From an uncultured Collinsella sp. (GTDB taxonomy: Bacteria > Actinomycetota > Coriobacteriia > Coriobacteriales > Coriobacteriaceae), in NCBI GenBank assembly GCA_902490445.1, contig CABUDZ010000074.1, forward strand, positions 1-10,291: a stretch of 10,291 nucleotides of DNA. Reading direction: 5' to 3'. This document shows, in pieces, positions 1 through 6,485 of this stretch. The stretch's first letter is position 1, and each line of letters opens with the position of its first letter. The position numbers and the translations under genes were made by a program. The notes under the pieces are model-generated. The model searched no databases and was not told the origin of the DNA. It saw only the letters and a list, made by a program, of their open reading frames with translations.

Positions 1-8
1 TCCAGCCA

Positions 9-49
9 TAAAAAAGCCTCCCATTTCTTGTGTCCAAGAAATGGGAGGC
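9..49 (-). terminator. Intrinsic terminator of prs
   Basis: A perfect 15-bp stem (16-30 with 35-49) closes a 4-nt loop. Read on the minus strand, the stem is followed at once by a run of six T (complement of 10-15). It lies about 70 nt past the prs stop codon and points the same way. There is no T tract on the plus-strand side, so it serves minus-strand transcription only. Confidence 0.93.
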
Positions 50-121
50 AGTTCAGCAAGGGGGAGCGCGGGGGTTTCTTCTGTTCCGACGGCGAAGCGC
101 CGGGTTGCAAGGACGATGCGA

Positions 122-1108
122 TTACAGCGCGAAGTCGCCGCCGACGAGCGTGGAGACGGGCTCCTCGTGGTAAACGGCGGAGATGGCCTGAGCGAACTCC
201 TCGGCGACCGAGATAGTCTTGATCTTGCCGCCGACCTCGACGGGGATGGCGTCGGTGACGACGCACTCGACGATGGGGGCATCGTTCAGACGCTCGATGG
301 CCGGACCGGAGAAGATGCCGTGGGTGGCGCAGACGTAGATGTCGCCAGCGCCCATAGCCTTGAGCTCCTTGACGTTGGCGCACAGGGTGCCCGCGGTGTC
401 GATCATGTCGTCGTTGATGACGCAGGTCTTGCCCTCGATATCACCGATGATGCCCATGACCTCGGCGGCGTTGTGGCGCGGACGACCCTTGTGGGCGATA
501 GCGAGGCTGCAGCCGAGCATGTCGGACAGCTTCTTGGCGGCCTTGGCGCGACCCACGTCGGGGGAGACGACAACCAGGTTGTCGGTGTCGAAGTGCATGT
601 TGTTGTAGTACTGGCCAAACAGCGGCAGTGCGGACAGGTGGTTAACCGGGATATCGAAGAAGCCCTGGATCTGACCCTGGTGCAGGTCGAGGGTGATGAT
701 GCGGTTGACACCGGCGCGCTCGAGCAGGTTGGCGACGAGGCGGGCAGTGATGGGCTCGCGCGGGCCGGCCTTGCGGTCCTGGCGGGCATAGCCGTAGTGG
801 GTGATAACGGCGGTGATGGAGCGGGCGGATGCGCGCTTGGCAGCGTCGGTGGCGATGAGCAGCTCCATGAGCATGTCATTGACGTTGCCGCCGGCCACGG
901 ACTGAATCAGGAAGACGTCGGCGCCGCGGACGGTCTCGTCGTAGCGGGCGTAAATCTCACCGTTGGCGAACTGCTTTAGCGTAAGGCCCGAAAGCTCGAC
1001 CCCAAGGTACTCAGCGATCTTCTGAGCGAGGGGACGGTTGGAGGAACCGGAATACACGCGGATGGACTTGCGCATATTCTCCGACTTCTCGGGATCATTA
1101 ATCGGCAT
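122..1108 (-). CDS. prs: Ribose-phosphate pyrophosphokinase (PRPP synthase, class I)
   Basis: The cytoplasmic enzyme transfers pyrophosphate from ATP to ribose 5-phosphate, making PRPP for purine, pyrimidine, NAD, histidine and tryptophan synthesis. The 328-residue product is close to the usual length of about 315. Visible family motifs are the NGE segment (49-51), the flexible catalytic loop with YARQDRKAGPREPI (107-120), the PRPP synthase signature DLHQGQIQGFFDIPVNHL (141-158), the pyrophosphate-binding PDVGRAKAA (183-191) and the ribose-phosphate loop DDMIDTAGT (233-241). The start at 1108 is preceded by AAAGGAGAAG at 8-nt spacing; an internal ATG at residue 12 has a poorer site. The gene has its own terminator, and glmU upstream is closed by another, so prs is probably monocistronic. 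The identification is secure. Confidence 0.97.
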   Translation of the reverse strand: MPINDPEKSENMRKSIRVYSGSSNRPLAQKIAEYLGVELSGLTLKQFANGEIYARYDETVRGADVFLIQSVAGGNVNDMLMELLIATDAAKRASARSITAVITHYGYARQDRKAGPREPITARLVANLLERAGVNRIITLDLHQGQIQGFFDIPVNHLSALPLFGQYYNNMHFDTDNLVVVSPDVGRAKAAKKLSDMLGCSLAIAHKGRPRHNAAEVMGIIGDIEGKTCVINDDMIDTAGTLCANVKELKAMGAGDIYVCATHGIFSGPAIERLNDAPIVECVVTDAIPVEVGGKIKTISVAEEFAQAISAVYHEEPVSTLVGGDFAL

Positions 1109-1152
1109 TACCCTTCTCCTTTATATCGAATGCCATATAGATGCCTTGTTGC

Positions 1153-1190
1153 ATTGTAACCGCGCGGCGGGGTTTATCAGGTCTTGATAA
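1153..1190 (-). promoter_or_regulatory. Candidate prs promoter with overlapping inverted repeat
   Basis: Because a terminator closes glmU at 1248-1282, prs needs a start site in 1109-1247. On the minus strand, TACAAT (1158 to 1153) is a fair -10 box. At 17-nt spacing the -35 position is CCTGAT, which is weak. A 6-bp inverted repeat, TTATCA-N5-TGATAA (1174-1190), overlaps that -35 position and could be an operator. Both calls are by eye only; the rest of the 191-bp gap shows nothing but the glmU terminator. Confidence 0.3.
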
Positions 1191-1247
1191 TGTCTTTACC
1201 GTCAACGGACACGAACCGACCACTCATCCGGTCGCGCAGGTCACAAT

Positions 1248-1282
1248 AGAAAAAGGAGCCGTCCCCATGGGAACAGCTCCTT
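1248..1282 (-). terminator. Intrinsic terminator of glmU
   Basis: On the minus strand AAGGAGC (1282-1276) pairs with GCTCCTT (1259-1253). The stem extends inward through GU wobbles to a short loop around CATG and is followed by a T run (complement of 1250-1254). Two mismatches on the plus strand become U-G pairs in the minus-strand RNA, which supports minus-strand use. It begins 17 nt past the glmU stop. Confidence 0.88.
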
Positions 1283-1299
1283 AGATGCTTGGTAAAACG

Positions 1300-2712
1300 T
1301 TATACCTCGTCGTCCTCGTGCAGACGGCGGCGATAATCGGCGGCCCAGCCCTCAATATTTACCTGACGGGCGCGGCCCAGACCGAGTGCGTCGGCCGGGA
1401 CCGGCTCGGTGATGACGGAGCCGGCGGCCACGAGTGCACCGTCGCCAATCTGGGCGGGCGCGACCATCATGGTGTCGGAACCGATGAAGGCATCCTTGCC
1501 GATGACGGTCTTGTGCTTGTGGACGCCGTCGTAGTTGCAGGTGATGGAGCCCGCGCCTACGTTGACGCCGGAGCCCATGGTTGTGTCGCCGATGTAGGAC
1601 AGGTGGGGCACCTTGGAGCCCTCGCCGATCGTGGACTTCTTGATCTCCACGTGCGTGCCGGCCTTGGAGCCGTCGAGCATGTGGGTGCCCGGGCGCAGGT
1701 AGGCGCGCGGGCCGCAGTCGACGCTGTTCTCGATGACGGCCTCAATGGCGATGGTCTCATCGATGATGCAGCCGCTGCCGACGGTGGTGTCGGTGAGGCG
1801 ACTGTTGGGGCCGAGCTGGCACTCTTCGCCTACGGTGACGTGACCGATCAGATGCGTCTGCGGCCACACGATGGTGTCTCGGCCGATGGTAGCGTCGGGG
1901 CCGATCCAAGCCTGCGTGGGGTCGATGAACGTGACGCCCTCGGCCATCCAGTGCTCGTTGATGCGGTCGCGCGCGATGGCGGTGAGCTGCGCGAGCTGGA
2001 TGCGGCTGTTGACGCCCAGGCCGTCGCGGTAGTCGTCGCAGTGGAAGATGGAGACCGACTGGCCGTGACCCTTGAGGATTTCGAGCATGTCGGGCAGATA
2101 GTACTCGGACTGCGCGTTGTCGTTGCCGATCTCGTTGATGTGGGCGGCAAGCTGCGCGCCGTCGAAGGCGTAGCAGCCGGCGTTGCACTCCAGCAGCGTG
2201 GCGGCCTGCTCGGGCGTGCAGTCCTTCTGCTCGATGATGCGCTCGATCTGACCATCGGCGCCCAGCTTGATGCGGCCGTAGCCAAAAGGATCGGGCGGGG
2301 TCATGGTCATGACGGTGCAGGCGAGCTCGCCGGTGGCGACGGTCTGCGCGAACTTGGCGACGGTGTCGGCGGTGATGAGCGGCAGGTCGCCGTTGAGCAC
2401 GACGACGGGGCCTTGCGTGATGCCGCAGGCCTCGAGCGCGACCTTTACGGCGTGGCCGGTGCCCAGGCGCTCGGTCTGCTCGACGCACTCGACCTTGGTG
2501 GCGCTGTTGGCGTAGGCGCCATCGATGAGGGCGCGCATCTCGTCGGCGTGGCTGCCGATGACGACCACGACGCGGCTGCAGCCGGCCTTGATGGTGGCGT
2601 CGACGATCCACTGTACCATGGGCTTTCCCAGGATCTTGTGCGAAACCTTGCAGTGGTTCGACTTCATGCGGGTGCCCTCACCGGCGGCGAGGATAATTGC
2701 GGTTGCGTCCAT
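1300..2712 (-). CDS. glmU: Bifunctional GlmU: GlcN-1-P acetyltransferase / GlcNAc-1-P uridylyltransferase
   Basis: GlmU makes UDP-N-acetylglucosamine, the precursor of peptidoglycan, in two steps: acetylation of glucosamine 1-phosphate, then uridylylation. The 470-residue product fits the family (about 455). The N-terminal pyrophosphorylase domain shows LAAGEGTRMKS (8-18), QTERLGTGHAV (79-89) and NGDLPLI (107-113). From about residue 262 a left-handed beta-helix of hexapeptide repeats follows, with the acetyltransferase active-site region AYLRPGTH (337-344), PHLSYIGD (369-376, containing the catalytic His370) and AGSITCNYDG (387-396). An upstream in-frame ATG at 2766 would add 18 residues unlike GlmU. 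The ATG at 2712 is preferred because it puts MDATAIILAAGEG at the N-terminus, has AGGAGA just upstream and matches the family. The gene is divergent from the ECF operon. Confidence 0.96.
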   Translation of the reverse strand: MDATAIILAAGEGTRMKSNHCKVSHKILGKPMVQWIVDATIKAGCSRVVVVIGSHADEMRALIDGAYANSATKVECVEQTERLGTGHAVKVALEACGITQGPVVVLNGDLPLITADTVAKFAQTVATGELACTVMTMTPPDPFGYGRIKLGADGQIERIIEQKDCTPEQAATLLECNAGCYAFDGAQLAAHINEIGNDNAQSEYYLPDMLEILKGHGQSVSIFHCDDYRDGLGVNSRIQLAQLTAIARDRINEHWMAEGVTFIDPTQAWIGPDATIGRDTIVWPQTHLIGHVTVGEECQLGPNSRLTDTTVGSGCIIDETIAIEAVIENSVDCGPRAYLRPGTHMLDGSKAGTHVEIKKSTIGEGSKVPHLSYIGDTTMGSGVNVGAGSITCNYDGVHKHKTVIGKDAFIGSDTMMVAPAQIGDGALVAAGSVITEPVPADALGLGRARQVNIEGWAADYRRRLHEDDEV

Positions 2713-2744
2713 GTGATCTCCTGTTACGTTATAGAGACGTGTGT

Positions 2745-2772
2745 TTGGAAACGATACACGGCGCAATATGAT
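2745..2772 (+). promoter_or_regulatory. Candidate promoter of the ECF transporter operon
   Basis: TTGGAA (2745-2750) and TATGAT (2767-2772) are separated by 16 nt, a plausible sigma70-type promoter, and give a leader of about 120 nt before the EcfT start. It lies in the divergent gap with glmU. A TATAAC on the minus strand (2733 to 2728) could be the glmU -10 box, but I found no matching -35. Confidence 0.4.
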
Positions 2773-2822
2773 ACCGCAGGCATATGATGAGCGCGTAACG
2801 ATTGATGCGCGACGGCCGATGC

Positions 2823-2869
2823 CGCTGCCGCCGGCGTGGTATTTGCGCTGGTTGTGTATGGCGGCGGCG
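2823..2869 (+). other. GC-rich hairpin in the ECF operon leader
   Basis: CGCTGCCGCC (2823-2832) can pair with GGCGGCGGCG (2860-2869), 10 bp with one GU pair around a 27-nt loop, about 30 nt before the EcfT start. No T tract follows, so it is not a terminator as it stands. In DNA this GC-rich such a hairpin can arise by chance. No cobalamin, TPP or FMN riboswitch consensus was recognised in the leader. Confidence 0.2.
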
Positions 2870-2900
2870 CCGCGGCGTTGGCGTTTGAGCGAGGGATGGG

Positions 2901-3794
2901 GTGCCCGTGGATATCATGCGAGGGAAATTGGGCGCCGAGCCCGTGGGGGCATTCTCGATGTCGCATCCGGCTGTGCCGGCACTCTATATAGTGCTGACGC
3001 TGGGGCTCACCATGTTCTCGATGCAGCCGGTGCTGATTGCACTGTCGCTCGCAGGCGGGTTGGCGTATGGATTTGCGACGCGCGGTGCTGCACGCACGCT
3101 AGGCGCACTTCGCTGGCAGCTGCCGGTGATTTTGATCATTGCACTGGTCAACCCGCTGTTTAGCGCATCGGGCTCGACCGAGCTTTTCCATATTGGCATG
3201 CGCGCGGTGTATTTGGAGAGCATGATGTACGGCCTGTGCATGGGTGGGCTGTTTGTGGCGAGCGTGCTGTGGTTTGAGGCCGCGGCGTCGATGCTTGGCT
3301 ACGACAAGGTGCTTGCGCTTTTGGGCAACGCCGCGCCGGTGATCGCGCTCATGATTTCGATGTGCATGCGACTTATCCCACAGTTTTTGCGCCGCGGCCG
3401 CACGGTGCTGGCGGTGCAGGACGCGATCGATGTACCGGGGCGTGCGCCCACCGATCCCGTGCGATCGCGCCTGCGGGCGTCGACCGTTTTGATGGGCTGG
3501 GGCATGGAAGATTCGCTTGAGCGCGCGGACGCCATGCGCTCGCGCGGGTGGGGTGCTGCGTCGCGCCGTACGACGTATGCGCGGTATCGGCTGAGGCGCG
3601 GCGATGTTGCCGCGCTGGTTGGACTTGCAGTGTTTGATACCGCCGCGGTGGCGGTGGCATGGACCGCGACAACGCAGTATTCGTTTTACCCGCAGCTTTC
3701 GGTGCCCGCGCCGTGGCTGGGCTATGTCGTGTACGCTGCCTGGATGGTGCTGCCCTGCGTGCTGCATGCGATTGACGAGAAGAGGTTCGGCTGA
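2901..3794 (+). CDS. ECF transporter transmembrane (coupling) subunit EcfT
   Basis: EcfT is the membrane scaffold of energy-coupling-factor importers, linking the ATPase to the substrate-binding S component. The 297-residue product has hydrophobic segments near 24-58, 74-90, 105-130, 140-160, 235-256 and 270-290. The loop after the fourth segment carries AMRSRGW (211-217), the Ala-Arg-Gly type motif with which EcfT contacts the ATPase groove; NPLFS (84-88) is also typical. The call rests on these and on the next gene. The GTG at 2901 is the first start after an in-frame stop at 2886 and follows GAGGGA; GTG 2907 or ATG 2916 are alternatives. The stop TGA overlaps the next start by 1 nt (TGATG), implying translational coupling. 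Confidence 0.85.
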   Translation: MPVDIMRGKLGAEPVGAFSMSHPAVPALYIVLTLGLTMFSMQPVLIALSLAGGLAYGFATRGAARTLGALRWQLPVILIIALVNPLFSASGSTELFHIGMRAVYLESMMYGLCMGGLFVASVLWFEAAASMLGYDKVLALLGNAAPVIALMISMCMRLIPQFLRRGRTVLAVQDAIDVPGRAPTDPVRSRLRASTVLMGWGMEDSLERADAMRSRGWGAASRRTTYARYRLRRGDVAALVGLAVFDTAAVAVAWTATTQYSFYPQLSVPAPWLGYVVYAAWMVLPCVLHAIDEKRFG

Positions 3795-5248
3795 TGGCTC
3801 GGTTGGATAGTGGCCCGGTGTCGGGCGCGGCGTGCGACCCGGATATGCCGGCGATTGAGGTGCGGAGCCTGAGCTTTACCTACCCCGGGGCTGATGCTGC
3901 GGTGCTCGAGGGGCTCGACTGGTCTGTTCCCCAAGGTGCGTTTGCGCTGCTTGTTGGCGGTACCGGATCGGGCAAGTCGACGCTGCTGTCGTTGCTCAAG
4001 CCCGAGATCGCTCCGGCGGGCGAGTGCACTGGCGATGCGCGCGTGCTGGGCGAGAACGTTGCCGACATGGACGTGCGCGCGTCTGCGGAGCGCGTGGGCT
4101 ACGTGTTTCAGGATCCCGAGAACCAGATTGTGTGCGAGACCGTGTGGCACGAGATGGCGTTTGGCCTGGAAAACTTAGGCATGTCGCGCGACGAGATGCG
4201 CCGCCGTGTTGCCGAGACCAGCTATTTCTTTGGTCTGGAGGACTGGCTTCATCGCGATACCGATACGCTTTCGGGTGGCCGCAAACAGCTGCTGTCGCTT
4301 GCCGCCGTCCTGGCGCTGCGTCCGCGTGTGCTGCTACTCGACGAGCCCACGTCTCAGCTCGATCCCGTTGCCGAGAAGAATTTTCTGCACGCGCTGTTTC
4401 GCGTGAACCGTGAGCTGGGCTGCACGGTTGTAGTGGCTACGCATCAACCGCGGCCGATGCTCGAGTATGCGACATGTGCGTACCGGATTGAGGGCGGTCG
4501 CGTGAGAGATGTGGTTGACCTGGCGAGTTTGGGTAGTCGCGAGGGGCTTTTGGCTTTGGACTCTTGCCAGCCCGCGCAGGGGGCGGCGACGAGTGCGGCG
4601 GCAGCTATCCGCGAGGGCTGGTTTCGCTACGACCGTGCGTCCGGTTGGGTGCTGCGTGGGCTCGATGTGACGTTTTCAGCCGGCGCGGTGCATGCGGTCG
4701 TGGGCGGAAACGGCTGCGGCAAGTCGACGATGCTCTCGGTGCTGGCCAAGACGGCTAAACTGCAGCGTGGCCGCATGGTGCGTGGGACGGCTTCGGCGGC
4801 GCTGCTGCCACAGAATCCCAAGGCATTGCTGGTCGCCGAAACGGTGCGCGACGAGCTGATGGAATGGGCTTCGACCTGCGGATACGACGAGGCCGCAGCA
4901 CATGAGCAGGCGGCGTGCCTGGGCCTGGTGGGCCTGGAGGCGCGTCACCCGTACGATCTTTCGGGCGGTCAGCGCCAGCTACTTGCGTTGGCAAAGCTGC
5001 TGTTGATTGGTCCGGAGCTGCTGCTGCTTGATGAGCCCACCAAGGGCCTTGATCTGGCAAGTCGCTGCATTATCGCCCGCGCCCTGCGTGACCATGCGAA
5101 GGCCGGTGGCACCGTCGTCATTGCCACGCACGACTTAGACTTTGCCGAGCAGGTGTCCGACGACGTCGCCATGATGTTTGACGGCGAGATTGCCTGCATG
5201 GAGCCCCCGGCCGACTTCTTTGCCGACAACGTGTTCTATAGGGCGTGA
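3794..5248 (+). CDS. Fused ECF transporter ATPase (EcfA-EcfA', two ABC domains)
   Basis: This cytoplasmic ATPase drives the ECF importer. In most bacteria EcfA and EcfA' are separate chains of about 280 residues; here both are joined in 484 residues. Domain 1 has Walker A GGTGSGKST (55-63), Q-loop FQDPENQ (105-111), signature LSGGR (159-163), Walker B LLLDEPT (180-186) and switch His217. A linker of about 30 residues follows. Domain 2 has Walker A GGNGCGKST (304-312), LPQNPK (338-343), signature LSGGQ (389-393), Walker B LLLDEPT (410-416) and His446. All catalytic residues are present in both halves, so both sites look competent. It sits between EcfT (1-nt overlap) and the S component (4-nt gap), so the three likely form one complex. 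Two-domain fusions of this kind are known in actinobacterial ECF systems. Confidence 0.93.
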   Translation: MARLDSGPVSGAACDPDMPAIEVRSLSFTYPGADAAVLEGLDWSVPQGAFALLVGGTGSGKSTLLSLLKPEIAPAGECTGDARVLGENVADMDVRASAERVGYVFQDPENQIVCETVWHEMAFGLENLGMSRDEMRRRVAETSYFFGLEDWLHRDTDTLSGGRKQLLSLAAVLALRPRVLLLDEPTSQLDPVAEKNFLHALFRVNRELGCTVVVATHQPRPMLEYATCAYRIEGGRVRDVVDLASLGSREGLLALDSCQPAQGAATSAAAAIREGWFRYDRASGWVLRGLDVTFSAGAVHAVVGGNGCGKSTMLSVLAKTAKLQRGRMVRGTASAALLPQNPKALLVAETVRDELMEWASTCGYDEAAAHEQAACLGLVGLEARHPYDLSGGQRQLLALAKLLLIGPELLLLDEPTKGLDLASRCIIARALRDHAKAGGTVVIATHDLDFAEQVSDDVAMMFDGEIACMEPPADFFADNVFYRA

Positions 5249-5252
5249 TGGG

Positions 5253-5966
5253 ATGACGGACTGTCGTTTCTCGCGCTTGCTTGCAAAACTGGAGATCCCG
5301 CTGCTGCTGGCGGTGCCAGCCGTGATGGCTGCGGCGTTGCTGGCGGGCGTTGAGCAGGCAGCGTTGGCCATGCTTGTCGTGGTGGCGCTGGTGCTTGCGC
5401 TGTTCTTTGCGGGTTACGAGGTGTCGCGCCCGGGCCTGCGCCAGATTATGCCCACGCTGGTGTTGGCGGCGTTGGCCGCGGCGGGGCGCATCTTGTTTGG
5501 CCCCATTCCCGACTTTAAACCGGTGAGCGCCATCGCCATTATCGCGGGGGCGACGCTTGGTCGCCGCAATGGTTTTATGGTTGGCGCGCTGGCGGCGCTG
5601 ACCAGCAATTTCTTTTTTGGACAGGGCATGTGGACGCCGTGGCAGATGTATGCCTGGGGTCTGGTTGGCTATGTTGGCGGCGCGCTGGCGCATGCGGGCG
5701 CGTTCGACCGTGCGGATGGAACCGTGCGCATGCCGGCGCTGATGGCGTACGGCTTTGCCTCGGGCTTGCTCTACGGCGTTGTGATCAACGCGTATGACAT
5801 CATTGGTTTTGTTCAACCGCTCACGTGGGCGGGCGCCATAGCGCGTCTTGCTACGGCGGTGCCGTTCGACATCACGCATGGCCTCGCGACCTGCGTGTTC
5901 TTGGCCGCCCTGTACAAGCCCTGGTGTCGCCGCATCAACCGCGTCGTCATGAAATACGGACTATAG
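5253..5966 (+). CDS. ECF transporter substrate-binding (S) component, substrate unassigned
   Basis: S components are small membrane proteins that bind a vitamin or other micronutrient and are coupled to uptake by EcfT and the ATPases. This 237-residue protein has two N-terminal hydrophobic segments (about 15-32 and 36-54). A conserved block follows: GRILFGPIPDFKPVSAIAII (78-97), then LTSNFFFGQGMWTPWQM (116-132) and AWGLVGYVGG (134-143). Two more hydrophobic stretches lie at 162-188 and 205-222. The FGP...KP...SNFFFGQG.WTPWQM pattern is one I associate with actinobacterial and firmicute ECF S components in general, not with a specific biotin, thiamine or riboflavin type, so I do not name the ligand. 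An ATG at 5178 in the same frame would overlap the ATPase by 71 nt and encode a non-membrane extension; the ATG at 5253, 4 nt after the ATPase stop, is preferred. No strong terminator follows: only CGCG-N5-CGCG (5973-5985) and GGAA-TAG-TTCC (5996-6006) with a short T run. Confidence 0.82.
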   Translation: MTDCRFSRLLAKLEIPLLLAVPAVMAAALLAGVEQAALAMLVVVALVLALFFAGYEVSRPGLRQIMPTLVLAALAAAGRILFGPIPDFKPVSAIAIIAGATLGRRNGFMVGALAALTSNFFFGQGMWTPWQMYAWGLVGYVGGALAHAGAFDRADGTVRMPALMAYGFASGLLYGVVINAYDIIGFVQPLTWAGAIARLATAVPFDITHGLATCVFLAALYKPWCRRINRVVMKYGL

Positions 5967-6015
5967 GGCACCCGCGTCTTTCGCGAACTTGCGGTGGAAT
6001 AGTTCCTGTTTTCGG

Positions 6016-6261
6016 TCATTCGTAGTTGAGTAGCTGTCTGGTCGATCTTGTCAAGCTCTCCCGGGACTCGATGACTACCTCATCACCAACTTTCATCTTC
6101 TTGAAAAGGCGTTTCTGCTGGGTTATATCGCCGTCTTGAGCGCCCGTAACCTTTTCCTTGTGGATGCGTTCGTATGGCACGCCGGCGTTCACAAGAGTCT
6201 CGATTTGACGGTCGAGCTTCTGTTCTTTTGTACTGACCCGTGCGTATCCGTATCTGGTCAT
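6016..6261 (-). pseudogene. Truncated serine recombinase (resolvase) remnant
   Basis: The 81 residues match the N-terminal half of the resolvase/invertase catalytic domain. RYGYARVSTKEQKLDRQIE (3-21) includes the nucleophile Ser10, then come KVTGAQ (37-42), GDEVVIES (59-66) and RSTRQLLN (72-79). Full resolvases are about 180-200 residues, so the dimer helix and the DNA-binding helix-turn-helix are missing. SRESLTRSTRQLL is where the family normally has DRLxRSTRxLL, so the helix E region is also altered. The promoter-proximal end is intact, with AGGAGG (complement of 6268-6273) 6 nt before the ATG. It is convergent with the ECF operon and divergent from the RpiR gene, exactly where base composition changes. 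It is best read as the scar of a mobile element; a short protein may still be made, but it cannot act as a resolvase. Confidence 0.8.
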
Positions 6262-6310
6262 ATTTAGCCTCCTGCCTCGTATTTTGATTTCTCATGGGAA
6301 TCGGCGGGAA

Positions 6311-6334
6311 GTTTTGGCACTGGGTTTTGGCACT
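6311..6334 (+). repeat. Tandem 11-bp direct repeat upstream of the RpiR gene
   Basis: GTTTTGGCACT occurs at 6311-6321 and again at 6324-6334, a period of 13 bp. It lies between the resolvase remnant and the regulator, about 110 bp before the putative -10 box. It could be a regulator half-site pair or a small duplication left by a past insertion; nothing shows which. The rest of 6262-6427 shows no gene or clear structure. Confidence 0.45.
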
Positions 6335-6427
6335 CGATGTTCATGGTCTTGCCGGGTTGATTTACAAGTGCCTGGCGGCATACGTTTTGGGATGAAATGT
6401 TGTTGGCAACGTAATAGGTTTGTTAGC

Positions 6428-6474
6428 CCTATGAATGGCCTACTCTCTATAATGGGGTCGTTATAGGGCGCCCC
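6428..6474 (+). promoter_or_regulatory. Promoter -10 box and dyads upstream of the RpiR-family gene
   Basis: TATAAT (6448-6453) is a perfect -10 box 32 nt before the regulator start. No good -35 sits at 16-18 nt; TTGTTA (6420-6425) is 22 nt away. The -10 box is embedded in CTATAA-N8-TTATAG (6447-6466), and a wider repeat CCCTAT (6428-6433) / ATAGGG (6463-6468) surrounds it. GGGCGCCC (6466-6473) adds a short palindrome before the ribosome-binding site. This suits a self-regulated gene, but the operator is inference. Confidence 0.45.
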
Positions 6475-6485
6475 AAGGACCTTGT

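Noticed and set aside
41..979. 312-codon plus-strand frame
   Set aside because: It is fully antisense to prs, its translation is low-complexity (runs of G, V, D, L), and prs has all its motifs and a terminator.
1757..2611. 284-codon minus-strand frame in another phase of glmU
   Set aside because: The arginine- and histidine-rich translation is typical of a shifted frame in GC-rich DNA; GlmU accounts for the same bases.
2746..2759. Catabolite-responsive (cre-like) site TGGAAACGATACAC
   Set aside because: It misses several consensus positions and lies at the ECF/glmU promoters, not in front of the sugar operon.
1285..2787. 500-codon plus-strand frame
   Set aside because: It is antisense to glmU; the length is a by-product of GC-rich codons. 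The translation is repetitive G/A/V/D with no domain.
2773..2900. Vitamin riboswitch in the ECF leader
   Set aside because: I looked for cobalamin, TPP and FMN consensus boxes and found none; only a GC-rich hairpin is present.
2741..3163. 140-codon plus-strand frame at the start of the ECF operon
   Set aside because: It overlaps EcfT in another frame, has no membrane or domain pattern, and begins upstream of the probable transcription start.
5118..5879. 253-codon minus-strand frame
   Set aside because: It is antisense to the S component and the ATPase end, with an R/H/Q-rich shadow composition.
6083..6295. 70-codon minus-strand frame overlapping the resolvase
   Set aside because: It is a shifted reading of the resolvase fragment; only the other frame shows YARVSTKEQ and has AGGAGG.
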